A stretch of 64,000 nt of DNA. Source: Alteripontixanthobacter sp. (GTDB taxonomy: Bacteria; Pseudomonadota; Alphaproteobacteria; Sphingomonadales; Sphingomonadaceae). This document shows, piece by piece, positions 17,138 through 25,889 of the stretch. Numbering within the stretch: position 1 is the stretch's first letter; each line of letters starts with the position of its first letter. The notes under the pieces were generated by a model. The model saw only the letters and a program-made list of their open reading frames with translations. It searched no databases and was not told the DNA's origin. The stretch is from positions 992,001 through 1,056,000 of the forward strand of contig JBDVPM010000008.1 of the NCBI GenBank assembly GCA_039968605.1, written 5' to 3'. Both the position numbers and the translations under genes were made by a program.

Positions 17138-18715
17138 TTAGCTGCCTGCCGCTATGCGGTCCATCCATTCGCCCGCCTCGTTCGGGTTCCGCCCGATGGC
17201 CTGGCGGAACTGCCCGATGTCGGCGGCAGGGTCGCTCTCGCCGCGCTGCTCGGCGGAAATGATCAGCATCGCGGTCGGCCGGGCGCGCAGCATCAATCGG
17301 TCGCGCATATTTGCCAGCTTGAGCATGGCTGGGCTGCCGGTTGTCAAACCGCCGGTCCGGTAATGCGTCTGCGCCAGCCTGCGCACCGAACCGAGCGCGA
17401 AATACCAGTCGCTCAGCGCGCCAGCCTGCGCCGGCCCGGCCTCCATCCATCGCCACGCAGTGCCGGGGGTGAGCGCCCCCTCGCCCGGCGCGCTAGCCTC
17501 TCGCCCATCATCCTGCGCGGCATAGAGCGCGATGAACACATCGACTTCACGCCCCTCCGGATTGCGGTATCGGCCGAGCAGCCGGTGCTGCGCCCCGCTG
17601 GCACGCGGCTCCCAAGCGAGTTGCGGGTCGTAATCGGCCCGCTGCCAGCCCGCGACTTCGGGCAGCGCAATCTCTGCCGGCAGAGCAGCCTCGATCCGCA
17701 GCGCCGCCGCCGACCAGGTAGCGAACAGGATTGTCCCGGCCAGCACCGCTACCAGCGCAGCGTTACCGCCAATCCCACCGAACGCTTCCAGCCTGTTCGG
17801 CAGCGCGGCCTTCTCCACCTCTTCCAACGTGACCGGCTGATCATCGAGCGAGCGATCGAACCACCGCCAGAAGCCGCCGAGCAACGCCGTCACGACCAGT
17901 GCGAAAAATACCCAGCCATAAAAGATATGGTCGAAGCCTTCGGCGAATTCGATGCCCTGAACCTGCGCGATCGCGATTGTGCCCCAGGCCCGCAGGGCGT
18001 TGGCGATGATGGGCAAAGCGAGCGCCGTTGCCATGAAGATCGCGCGCCTTTTCCAGCTGGCGAAACAGGTCTGGGCGACCAGCACGCCCAATGCGAACAT
18101 GGCGACAAGGAATTTCACGCCGGAGCACGCCTCCGCCACTTCGAACAGCCCGACCGGGGTGTCGATGAAAACACCTTCGATTTCCGCCGGAATACCGCTG
18201 AATTCGGTGAGCGCGATCACCAGCTTGGCGGTGACCATCTGCAATGCCGGAACCAGCTCGTCCCCGAACGGCACGAGCAGCATCAGATAGGCGAGCGGAA
18301 ACAGGATCGACCAGACCACCCGCGGACCGAGCAGCGTGAGAACCGCCGCCTGCATGGCAAGCACCGTGCCCAATTGGCTGGCCGTATTGGCGCTCGCCAA
18401 TGTGCCCAGCAGCCACAGGAACAGCGCGCCCGCGACTAGGACAAGCCCCGGCCACCATGCAGCGGGATTCAGCCGAGCGAGCACTTCGCGCCGCTGCCAG
18501 ATCAGGAACCCGGCGATAGGACCGATAAACAGGACGTGACTGTAGGTTGAGACATTCCACCACTGGTCGGCCATCGCAATCCAGTCGCCAATGGTCAGCA
18601 ACAGCAATCCAGCAAGCGCCAGCGCCAGGCGCGCCAGGGGCCAGCGCCAGGCCGCCGGCAAGGTATCTCGCAATGAGGCGGGGCGGATCAGGGGTTTCGC
18701 GATATCAGGCTGCAT
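17138..18715 (-). CDS. xrtA: Exosortase A fused to an EpsI domain
   Basis: 525-aa polytopic membrane protein. Residues about 25-290 form the exosortase, a transpeptidase that processes PEP-CTERM proteins. Its Cys-Arg-His triad is visible as Cys197 in EVAEACSGVKF, Arg242 in NALRAWGTI and His263 in FDHIFYGW. Residues about 310-525 form the periplasmic EpsI (DUF3485) domain with its own membrane segment (about 318-335). In many species EpsI is a separate gene, so this is the fused form. It overlaps the upstream glycosyltransferase by 11 bp, showing tight coupling. No PEP-CTERM substrate gene is seen in the window. Confidence 0.93.
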   Translation of the reverse strand: MQPDIAKPLIRPASLRDTLPAAWRWPLARLALALAGLLLLTIGDWIAMADQWWNVSTYSHVLFIGPIAGFLIWQRREVLARLNPAAWWPGLVLVAGALFLWLLGTLASANTASQLGTVLAMQAAVLTLLGPRVVWSILFPLAYLMLLVPFGDELVPALQMVTAKLVIALTEFSGIPAEIEGVFIDTPVGLFEVAEACSGVKFLVAMFALGVLVAQTCFASWKRRAIFMATALALPIIANALRAWGTIAIAQVQGIEFAEGFDHIFYGWVFFALVVTALLGGFWRWFDRSLDDQPVTLEEVEKAALPNRLEAFGGIGGNAALVAVLAGTILFATWSAAALRIEAALPAEIALPEVAGWQRADYDPQLAWEPRASGAQHRLLGRYRNPEGREVDVFIALYAAQDDGREASAPGEGALTPGTAWRWMEAGPAQAGALSDWYFALGSVRRLAQTHYRTGGLTTGSPAMLKLANMRDRLMLRARPTAMLIISAEQRGESDPAADIGQFRQAIGRNPNEAGEWMDRIAAGS

Positions 18716-19934
18716 CGCGCTGCCCGCCGAAGCTCGGACGACCTACCAGCGCCGCCAGCGGTGCCATCATGGCGGCCCAGCTTTGATGCTGGACCACAAA
18801 AGCCCTCGCCGCCGCGCACATGGCCTGTGTCGAAGCGGGATCGGCGAGCATTGCTTGAGCCTTCTGGATAATCTGGTCGTTAGTTGCCGCTACCGCGAAA
18901 TGCTCTTCATCGCGCGCGGAAATGCCGGTAGCTGCCTCGGGGCTGAGCAGGACCGGGCAAGCCATCGCCATCGCCTCGAGCACCTTGTTTTGCACCCCGC
19001 GCGCGATCGTCAGCGGCGCAAGCATGATATCCGCCCCGGCCAGGAACGGACGAATATCGGGAACCTCGCCCCACACATGCGTGCCGCCGTGACTATCGAG
19101 CCCAAGGATTTCCGCAGTCGGCGCACGGCCGACGATGTGAAACTGCGCCGTGGGATGCGCCTCGCGGATAGCTGGCATCAGCTCCTTTGCCGCGCGTATG
19201 CAGGCGGTAATGTTGGGTCGATAATCCATCTGCCCGGTAAACACGAAATGCGGACCGGCCGACTGGTGCAAATCAGGGTGTGCGACCGCCATTGCCGGGT
19301 CGAAGAATTCGAAATCGATCCCGTTGCGGATGGCCGAGACATTGGCGGCTGCAGTGTCGTCCAGACGGCTGCGGAACAGCGCAGCCTCCTCCTCGCTGAC
19401 CAGCATTGTGTTGTCGGCCCGCACTGCGAGCGCTTCCTCCATGCGCTTCAGCAAGCGTCCTTCTCGCGCGTTGATCCAGCGGCGCGGGAAACTCCCGGTT
19501 TCGGCGTAGGCTTCGAACTTTGCGCTATCGACATCGCACAGATCGATCACCAGTCGCCCGGCGAAATCGGTCGGTACGAATTGTCCCATCTGGCCCGAGA
19601 ATACGACGATCGTATCGACCCCGCGCTCGGCCACGGTCCGCTCCACCCAGCGGCGCAGATCGCCGCTATCGAATGCCGCTTCGCTCACCGTTCGGCCCGT
19701 TGCCAGCGCGCGCAGCCCCGGGATGATATTGCCGGTCTTGCGCAGCGGAACGCAGTGGCTTTGCGCCAGTGCTGCCAGCTCGGGGAGATGCGCAAGATCG
19801 CGCTCGCTTTCCGCGAAACAGCCGACATGGACAGGCGCGAGTTTCGCCAGCGCCTTGAGCAGATGATGCGCGCGGATCTTGTCGCCCCGGTCCGGCGGGA
19901 ACGGCAGGCGGTGGGCCAGGAACAGGATGCTCAT
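18705..19934 (-). CDS. TIGR03087-type glycosyltransferase, exosortase A system
   Basis: 409-aa GT-B glycosyltransferase of the PEP-CTERM/XrtA-linked family. The N-terminus MSILFLAHRLPFPPDRGDK is characteristic, the donor half has FVFTGQMDYRPN, and the nucleotide-sugar region is around FLAGADIMLAPL and GVQNKVLEAMAMACPVL. It probably adds a sugar to the lipid-linked EPS precursor at the inner membrane. ATG at 19934 follows GAGGAGG; a longer frame to 20039 lies inside the FemAB gene and is rejected. It is the only glycosyltransferase in the cluster visible here. Confidence 0.88.
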   Translation of the reverse strand: MSILFLAHRLPFPPDRGDKIRAHHLLKALAKLAPVHVGCFAESERDLAHLPELAALAQSHCVPLRKTGNIIPGLRALATGRTVSEAAFDSGDLRRWVERTVAERGVDTIVVFSGQMGQFVPTDFAGRLVIDLCDVDSAKFEAYAETGSFPRRWINAREGRLLKRMEEALAVRADNTMLVSEEEAALFRSRLDDTAAANVSAIRNGIDFEFFDPAMAVAHPDLHQSAGPHFVFTGQMDYRPNITACIRAAKELMPAIREAHPTAQFHIVGRAPTAEILGLDSHGGTHVWGEVPDIRPFLAGADIMLAPLTIARGVQNKVLEAMAMACPVLLSPEAATGISARDEEHFAVAATNDQIIQKAQAMLADPASTQAMCAAARAFVVQHQSWAAMMAPLAALVGRPSFGGQRDAA

Positions 19935-19944
19935 GCGAGCCTCC

Positions 19945-21018
19945 TCAAGCCAGGCCGCGCGCGATCCAGGGACCGATCCGGTTGGCGAGCGGCAATGGCA
20001 GTTTCTTCCAAAAATCGATCTTGGCCGAATAGCCGGCATCGGTCGGATCGATATTGCGGCTGACAGCGCCCGGCGCAGTCCATTCGCGATAGACCAGCGG
20101 TAGGGGATCGAAGCCCCAGTTCTTCTTGTAGCGCCACGGTCCGCTCCCGGTCTTGCTTCGCCCGAAATCGAAGCGGGTGCAGCCCCGCCGGCGCGCGTGG
20201 CACATCAGTTCGTAATACATGATCTCGTTTGCGCGCAGCTCGCGTGCAGCAAACACTCCGCCGCCCCAATATGGCATTGCGGTATCTTCATGATACAGCG
20301 TCAGAACACTGGCGACCGCTTTGTTGCGCTCCCATACAGTGAGAATATCGGCCTGTTTGCCGAATTTTCCGAGCACTGCATCGAACAGCTTGCGCGGAAA
20401 AACCGGGGTGCCGAGATTGCGCACGCTTTCCGCATAGACAGCGTAATGCGCTGCACGGTCGTTCTCCAGCGTCCCGGTGGTGCCCTTTAGCTGGTTGGCC
20501 AGTCCCTTGCGGATCTCGGCGCGCTGCTTGCGCGGAATGGCGAGCAGTTGCGCCTCGTCATCATTGGCCAGATCGCCTGCAAAATTGCTGTGCTTGCCTT
20601 CGATTCGCGCCCAATGTTCCGGAGCGACGGGAGAGCGCAACTCGACCGAGGAACAGCTGCGGCGAACCGCCAATTCCGATGCGGCGTGACATAGGCGCTC
20701 GGCAGTTTCGCGACGCGCCGCTAAGGGTCCGCCACCCACCGCAAAGCCGCTCGACACCAGTGCACGCCCGAATAACGGCGAGTGCACTTCGCTGAGCGGC
20801 AGCCATCCGGTCATGATGCCGCCTTTTTCCGCGACCAGTCCGGTGGCGCGCTGGCCAGTGCCTTTCTCGGCAGCGCACAGCCAGGCGGGGCGGTGAAACG
20901 GCGTTGCCCCGTTCCCGGCCATATCCGCGACAAATCCCTCGATCCTCACGCGCTCGCCCGGATCGCGCAGGTCGGCAGTCGCAACCGTCTCCGCAGTCAA
21001 GGCGAACGGAGCATTCAC
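19945..21018 (-). CDS. FemAB family protein, XrtA/PEP-CTERM system-associated
   Basis: 357-aa double-GNAT (FemAB) protein. Recognisable parts are FHRPAWLCAAEK near the N-terminus, the lysine/arginine-rich RKQRAEIRKGL and the C-terminal RFDFGRSKTGSGPWRYKKNWG, a strongly conserved signature of the exosortase-associated FemAB group. Its likely role is transfer of an aminoacyl or acyl group to the polysaccharide. The start is GTG at 21018, overlapping the deacetylase stop as GTGA, a translational-coupling arrangement. The open frame continues upstream to 21495 but is only the shadow of the deacetylase gene. Confidence 0.88.
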   Translation of the reverse strand: MNAPFALTAETVATADLRDPGERVRIEGFVADMAGNGATPFHRPAWLCAAEKGTGQRATGLVAEKGGIMTGWLPLSEVHSPLFGRALVSSGFAVGGGPLAARRETAERLCHAASELAVRRSCSSVELRSPVAPEHWARIEGKHSNFAGDLANDDEAQLLAIPRKQRAEIRKGLANQLKGTTGTLENDRAAHYAVYAESVRNLGTPVFPRKLFDAVLGKFGKQADILTVWERNKAVASVLTLYHEDTAMPYWGGGVFAARELRANEIMYYELMCHARRRGCTRFDFGRSKTGSGPWRYKKNWGFDPLPLVYREWTAPGAVSRNIDPTDAGYSAKIDFWKKLPLPLANRIGPWIARGLA

Positions 21019-21905
21019 GCCGCGATGTCTCCCGGCAATTCGACCGCACGTGGAGCTTCGCGGTGAGCGAGCATGTCCATCCGGCCCCACGCAAATTCGC
21101 GCACCAGTTCGCGCAGCTTGGGCGCCATCTTGTCGAGGTTGGTATAATGACGCAGCCGCGATTTTATCGGTGCGCCGTCCACCCGGGGCTGCTCTGGATC
21201 GATTTCCCACGGATGGAAATAGAACACCGCAGGCCGCTGTTCGCGCCGATTGACCTGGCGGATCGCCCAGCGGCTGAACGCGTAGGGCAGCACCCTGAAA
21301 AACCCGCCTCCACCTGCCGCCAGCCGGCGATTGCCGAACATTGCGGTGGTCACCGGGATCTCGATCAGCTTGGACCAGGGCAGCGGCTGGAAGGCGAAGC
21401 GCGGTGCTTCGCGCCAGCCATAATGGTCGTGCGCCACAGGGGCCACGCTGCTGGAATAGGCATAGCCCTGATCGGCCAGCTCCATATAGGCCCACGGCGT
21501 GCGCTGATCGATCGAGAAGCTGGGTGCGCGGTAACCGGTGACTGCCACACCTGCGGCATCTTCCAGCTCGGCGCGTGCCTTGCGGATATCCTCGCCGAAT
21601 TCCTTGCGCGTAAAGGTGTAGACGCGGGCATGATCCCAGCCATGGCTGGCGATTTCATGCCCCGCATCTGCGATCATGCGCATCAACGGGCCGTGCCGTT
21701 TCGCCACCCAGCCCAGCGTGAAAAACGTCGCCTTCACATCGGCCTGTTCGAACATTTCGAGGATGGCTTCGACATTGCGTTGCACCCGCAGGTCGAGATC
21801 GTTCCAACGATCGCGCTCGATCACATTCTCGAACGCGCCGACCTGGAACCAGTCTTCGACGTCGACCGACAGGCCATTGACGATTGGGAGAGTACCCCCA
21901 CTCAC
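21015..21905 (-). CDS. Polysaccharide deacetylase, XrtA system (DUF3473)
   Basis: 296-aa carbohydrate esterase family 4 enzyme. The NodB motif 1 is LSVDVEDWFQ (catalytic/metal Asp), motif 2 is HEIASHGWDHARV (metal His residues), and motif 3 is GYRAPSFSID. The C-terminal DUF3473 part has FYFHPWEIDPEQP. It probably N-deacetylates the exopolysaccharide. There is no signal peptide, so it acts in the cytoplasm or at the inner face. The start is GTG at 21905, 3 bp after the ATPase stop, and it overlaps the downstream FemAB gene by 4 bp. Confidence 0.92.
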   Translation of the reverse strand: MSGGTLPIVNGLSVDVEDWFQVGAFENVIERDRWNDLDLRVQRNVEAILEMFEQADVKATFFTLGWVAKRHGPLMRMIADAGHEIASHGWDHARVYTFTRKEFGEDIRKARAELEDAAGVAVTGYRAPSFSIDQRTPWAYMELADQGYAYSSSVAPVAHDHYGWREAPRFAFQPLPWSKLIEIPVTTAMFGNRRLAAGGGGFFRVLPYAFSRWAIRQVNRREQRPAVFYFHPWEIDPEQPRVDGAPIKSRLRHYTNLDKMAPKLRELVREFAWGRMDMLAHREAPRAVELPGDIAA

Positions 21906-21908
21906 GGC

Positions 21909-23087
21909 TCAGGCTGCCTTGCGCCCGGCGCTGCGGGCAGTGGCTTGCTCATTCTCGAGCCACTCGATCATTAGGGTCAGCACATGCCGGACGGAGCGTT
22001 CCTGCTCGTTCAGCCTATCCTCGAGGACGGCCAAACGGTCGAACCAGTCGGCCGGAACCTGCGCATCGATGACTTGGCGCTGCTGCTCCGAAATTTCGAC
22101 CACGGCCTGCTGCAATTCGGCAATCTGGGCATCGCGGTCGGCCAGCAATTGTTCCACCTGCGCGGTGCTGAGCGATGGTACGGACTTTTGCGAGACCGCC
22201 GGGGCTGACTCTGCAGCGGGCTGCGAAGCCGGTTCCTGCGTTGCCTGTGTAGTAGGCTCGGCAACTGGCGAAGTGCTGTCACTCGCCATTTCCTCCAGCA
22301 CGGCAGCCAGCATCGCGGTATCGATCTGCGTGCGCTGTTCCACCGCGCCCAGCAGCAGCAAGCGGTTCATAACCTGGTTCAGCTTGCGCGGCACGCCGCC
22401 GGTGGCCGCGTGCAATTCTGCAAACAATCCATCATCGAAGGAGGGATTACCCTGCCACCCGACACATTTCAGACGGTGCTGGGCATAGCCCTCCACTTCG
22501 GCTGGCTCCATCGCGCCAAGGTGGTGCGCGGCGATAACGCGCTGGCGTAGCTGTTCCAGGCCGGGATGTTCGGCCAGAGTCTTCCGAAACTCGGGCTGGC
22601 CAAGCAACAGCACTTGCAGCAGCGGATGGCTACCCAGCTGGAAGTTGGACAGCATCCGCAACTCTTCAAGCGCGGTAATTTCCAGATTTTGGGATTCGTC
22701 CACCACCAACAGGCAGCGCCGCCCGGCGCGCGCTTCATCGTGCAGGAATTCCTCGATCGCGCCCAGCGCGCCGGCCTTGTCATGCCCGGCAATATCCAGG
22801 CCGAAACTTTGCGCGGCGACGTGGACGAGTTCTTCTCCGTCGAGCTTCGACGTGACTACCTGGCCGACCGTCAGCCGCTCCGGGTCTATCCGCTGCATCA
22901 GGTGGGCGACCAGAGTGGATTTACCCGCCCCGACTTCGCCGGTGATGACAATGAAGCCCTCACCCTGAGCCATTCCATAGCCGAGATAGGACAACGCCTT
23001 GCGATGCGTCCCGCTCTCGAAATAGAAGTCGGGATCGGGGGTCAGCTGGAAAGGCCGTCCGGTCAGGCCGTAAAATTCGTGGAACAT
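21909..23087 (-). CDS. XrtA-associated AAA ATPase (ExeA/GspA family)
   Basis: 392-aa ATPase. The start MFHEFYGLTGRPFQLTPDP is typical of ExeA-like proteins. Walker A is GEVGAGKS (50-57), Walker B is CLLVVDES (Asp130, Glu131), and GGVPRKLNQVMNRLLLLG is the C-terminal sensor region. After about residue 270 comes an Ala/Pro-rich linker, then a predicted coiled coil (EQLLADRDAQIAELQQAVVE) and a hydrophilic tail. ExeA relatives power assembly of envelope secretins; here it probably drives EPS machinery. ATG at 23087 is preceded by GGGGAAA. It lies between the outer-membrane protein and the deacetylase. Confidence 0.9.
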   Translation of the reverse strand: MFHEFYGLTGRPFQLTPDPDFYFESGTHRKALSYLGYGMAQGEGFIVITGEVGAGKSTLVAHLMQRIDPERLTVGQVVTSKLDGEELVHVAAQSFGLDIAGHDKAGALGAIEEFLHDEARAGRRCLLVVDESQNLEITALEELRMLSNFQLGSHPLLQVLLLGQPEFRKTLAEHPGLEQLRQRVIAAHHLGAMEPAEVEGYAQHRLKCVGWQGNPSFDDGLFAELHAATGGVPRKLNQVMNRLLLLGAVEQRTQIDTAMLAAVLEEMASDSTSPVAEPTTQATQEPASQPAAESAPAVSQKSVPSLSTAQVEQLLADRDAQIAELQQAVVEISEQQRQVIDAQVPADWFDRLAVLEDRLNEQERSVRHVLTLMIEWLENEQATARSAGRKAA

Positions 23088-23100
23088 CCGTTTTCCCCAA

Positions 23101-24786
23101 TCAGAAGTCGTAACGCAGGCCGAGCAAGGCCGATGCTGCGGTGATATCGTCTTCGGCCACATCGCTTTCGAAATGGTCAATGGCCACGGCGGCGCGCGCC
23201 GAGAGACCGCGATAGACGCGCTGTCCATAGGTCGCCGAAGCGCCCACGGCAGACGAACCCCCGGCATTGACGAACTCGCTATCCGTCCAGCTGGCATAGG
23301 CATTGGTGGACAGCGTGGCATCGCGGCCGATCTGCGTGCCGAGATAGCCTGTGATGTAATAGCTTTCGTCGGTCAGCCCGTCCGCGCTGGCCAGCACGGT
23401 CCCCTCGCCCGCGATAAATTCGCGTTCGTTGTAACCGGCACCTATTCCGGCGCTGAGGCGGCCGAACTGGCGGGCATAGCTGGCTGCAATGCCGCGGCTG
23501 CGGAAGGTCGAGCTGCGGATAGAGCCGAGCGCGCCGGTCACGCAATTGCCGCCTTGCAGGCTTTGGACACAGCCATTGATATCGCCGGTCAGCGGGTTGC
23601 GGCTGGCGGTAAATTCGGTGGGCAACGCCACCAGCGCATCGGTCAGCAATCCGCCAAAACCGGAGACTGTGTCATAGACAGAGATATTGACGCTGCTGCG
23701 CGCGCTGGGCGCATAGGCGAAGCTGCCATAATAGGTCGTGCTGTCATAGCGGCGGCCCACCGTCGCGGCGAGCGAAGTGCGGCTGCTGGGGCGCCATAGC
23801 ACGCCGACATCCCAGATCAGCCCTTCCGCCTCGTAAGCGATCTGGCGCGGCTGGCTGGTATCTGTGACGAGCCGTCCATCATCGCCGATAATCGGATCGC
23901 CATGGTCATCGCGCAGCGCATCGCGGCTGGAGACTTCGACATCTTCGTACCCTATGCCGCCAACCACGGCGAGGCTGGGGCTGACAGGCACGGTCACGTC
24001 ACCGCGCACATACATATCGCGCACGCGCTGATCGAGGTTGGAAAGATCCTCCTGCCGCCAGCCTGCGCCCACGCCCAGTCCCACCGGCAGCGGGTCGCCC
24101 GGACGCGTGGCGACATGCACCGCCGCGTTCTGGGAAAGGCTGTCATCGAATACATCGACGGGGTCCGCACCCGGGGCGACGATCACCGCATCGGGCGCCT
24201 CGACCTTGGTGTAGCCGATCCGGTAATTCGCATTGACCACTGCTGCGCCCACTTCGGTGTGCACATTGGGGCCGGCATAGGCGGAATAGATGCGGCTTTC
24301 CCGGTCGGTATCCACGATTGGATTGGGCGATGTTCCGCCAGTGCCATCCACCCGGGTACGCGCAGCCAGGCCGCCCGCTTCCAGCGTCAGCACCTGCGGC
24401 ACAATGGTGGCATAGCCGCGCGCCACGCCGCTCAAACTTTCGGAATCGAGCGCACCGTCGCTGCCGGCGATGTTCTTTTCGTAACGCAGCGAGGCCGACG
24501 CCCCGTTGTTGCGTCCGGTCACGGACACGTCCACGCCCGCTGCCAGCTGGGTGTAGGTGAGCACGTCGTCGCCCGGCGAGATTTCCGCCACGAGGACCTG
24601 GGATGCTTCGATATATGGCTGGACGACCACCCTGGCCCGGCCGCGCTCTCGCTCGACCTCTTCAGAGGCAGAGGCGAAATCCTCGTCACCCGCGCCGCTG
24701 CCGTCCTGCGCGAGCGTCGGCGCGCTCAATCCAAGGGCGGCAACCGCACCGGTCAAAGCCAGGCTGGTTGTGAATAGCTGTTTCAT
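23101..24786 (-). CDS. Outer-membrane beta-barrel protein, XrtA/EPS-associated (TIGR03016-like)
   Basis: 561-aa secreted protein with signal peptide MKQLFTTSLALTGAVAALGL and cleavage near APTLA-QD. The body has alternating amphipathic strands rich in Gly, Tyr and Ser and ends in LLGLRYDF, the C-terminal aromatic of outer-membrane barrels. Its position between the tyrosine kinase and the ATPase matches the PEP-CTERM system outer-membrane protein, proposed to help EPS cross the outer membrane. ATG at 24786 follows GAAGGAT. The assignment to TIGR03016 is by context and fold, not by a clear motif. Confidence 0.8.
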   Translation of the reverse strand: MKQLFTTSLALTGAVAALGLSAPTLAQDGSGAGDEDFASASEEVERERGRARVVVQPYIEASQVLVAEISPGDDVLTYTQLAAGVDVSVTGRNNGASASLRYEKNIAGSDGALDSESLSGVARGYATIVPQVLTLEAGGLAARTRVDGTGGTSPNPIVDTDRESRIYSAYAGPNVHTEVGAAVVNANYRIGYTKVEAPDAVIVAPGADPVDVFDDSLSQNAAVHVATRPGDPLPVGLGVGAGWRQEDLSNLDQRVRDMYVRGDVTVPVSPSLAVVGGIGYEDVEVSSRDALRDDHGDPIIGDDGRLVTDTSQPRQIAYEAEGLIWDVGVLWRPSSRTSLAATVGRRYDSTTYYGSFAYAPSARSSVNISVYDTVSGFGGLLTDALVALPTEFTASRNPLTGDINGCVQSLQGGNCVTGALGSIRSSTFRSRGIAASYARQFGRLSAGIGAGYNEREFIAGEGTVLASADGLTDESYYITGYLGTQIGRDATLSTNAYASWTDSEFVNAGGSSAVGASATYGQRVYRGLSARAAVAIDHFESDVAEDDITAASALLGLRYDF

Positions 24787-24790
24787 CACT

Positions 24791-25879
24791 TTATCCTTCG
24801 CGCCCGTAATAGGTGCCGAAACGGCGCCCACTGGGGCTGAACTGTGCCGCGTTGAGCATCAGCTTGATGTCCGGACATCCCGACAGGAGGCGATAGGCAT
24901 CCTCCAGCGCGGTGTGTCCGGTGAAATCGGCGCGGGCGACAAGCACCGCCTGGCCGACATGCTTGGCCAGTTCCGCCGCAGGCGAGGCTGCGAGCGCTGG
25001 CGGTGTATCGAAGATCACGATCCGGTTGGGCGCGCCCTGGGTGATGGCATCGAGCACCTGCGCGGTCCTGTTGCTGGCAAGATATTCGGTGTCCGAGAGC
25101 GATTGGTCGCCTGCCGGTAGCACCCACAAATTCTCGATATCGGTCCGGATCGGCAGGCTTTCCAGATCGACCTCGGGGTCGGACAGCGCATCCATCAGAC
25201 CCGGCCCCTCGGGCAATCCGAAGATACCCGGCAGCGATGGCTTGGCGAAGTCGGCATCCACCAGCAGCACCTCGACGCCGCGTTCCGCCGCCATCGCGAT
25301 GGCGAGATTGGCGGAGCAGAACGTCTTGCCTTCGCCAGAATGGGGCGAGCAGATCAGGATTCGCCGCGCCTTGGCCGTGGCTCCGGCCCGCGCCGAAGCG
25401 ATCAGTTGCCGTTTGACGATGCGGAATTCTTCCAGCAGTTCCGTCACCGGATCTTCCGGCACGATCAGCGCATTGCTGCGCAGATGTTCGCGGTCCACCG
25501 GATGGGCGTGTCCGCCCAGCCGGATAGGCTGCGGTTCGTGCTGCTCTGCGGCGTGCGCCTGCGCCACCGGTAGCCGCTGCTCGGCCTTGGCGGCCGGTAC
25601 CTCATAGGCTTGCGGTATTCGCGGCGGAACGCTTGCTGAGGGCGCGGCCGGAGCAGCCGCAACTGCCGCGGGCTGTTCGACTTCCTGCTGCGCCTTTTGG
25701 GCGGGCTCTCGCACCGGCTTTGCGGCAGGCCGCGCCCGCTTGATCGGCGCATCGGCCAATTGGGGTGGCATCGGGGCCGGGCCGAAATCGTCCAGCCCGA
25801 ACGACGAAGCCGCCCGCTCCAGCAGGCTGCCTTGCTCGCCCTTTTCACCGGGAAGCGGGATCTTGGTATGTTTGGTCAT
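24791..25879 (-). CDS. Tyrosine autokinase, XrtA-associated (CpsD/EpsG-like)
   Basis: 362-aa bacterial tyrosine kinase. The first 120 residues are Pro/Ala-rich and disordered. The kinase has Walker A SPHSGEGKT (178-186), Walker A' LLVDADFAKP (about 205-214) and IVIFDTPPALAA (Walker B). The C-terminus holds a short tyrosine pair, TYYGREG, instead of a long Tyr cluster. It probably controls polymer length with the neighbouring Wzz protein by phosphorylation cycles. ATG follows AGGAGGATGGG. It starts 10 bp after the chain-length gene and is followed 4 bp later by the outer-membrane protein. Confidence 0.9.
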   Translation of the reverse strand: MTKHTKIPLPGEKGEQGSLLERAASSFGLDDFGPAPMPPQLADAPIKRARPAAKPVREPAQKAQQEVEQPAAVAAAPAAPSASVPPRIPQAYEVPAAKAEQRLPVAQAHAAEQHEPQPIRLGGHAHPVDREHLRSNALIVPEDPVTELLEEFRIVKRQLIASARAGATAKARRILICSPHSGEGKTFCSANLAIAMAAERGVEVLLVDADFAKPSLPGIFGLPEGPGLMDALSDPEVDLESLPIRTDIENLWVLPAGDQSLSDTEYLASNRTAQVLDAITQGAPNRIVIFDTPPALAASPAAELAKHVGQAVLVARADFTGHTALEDAYRLLSGCPDIKLMLNAAQFSPSGRRFGTYYGREG

Positions 25880-25889
25880 CCCATCCTCC

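Noticed and set aside
17117-20063. Long plus-strand frames (440 and 490 codons) opposite xrtA and its glycosyltransferase
   Set aside because: They mirror real genes; the xrtA catalytic triad and TIGR03087-like start show which strand codes.
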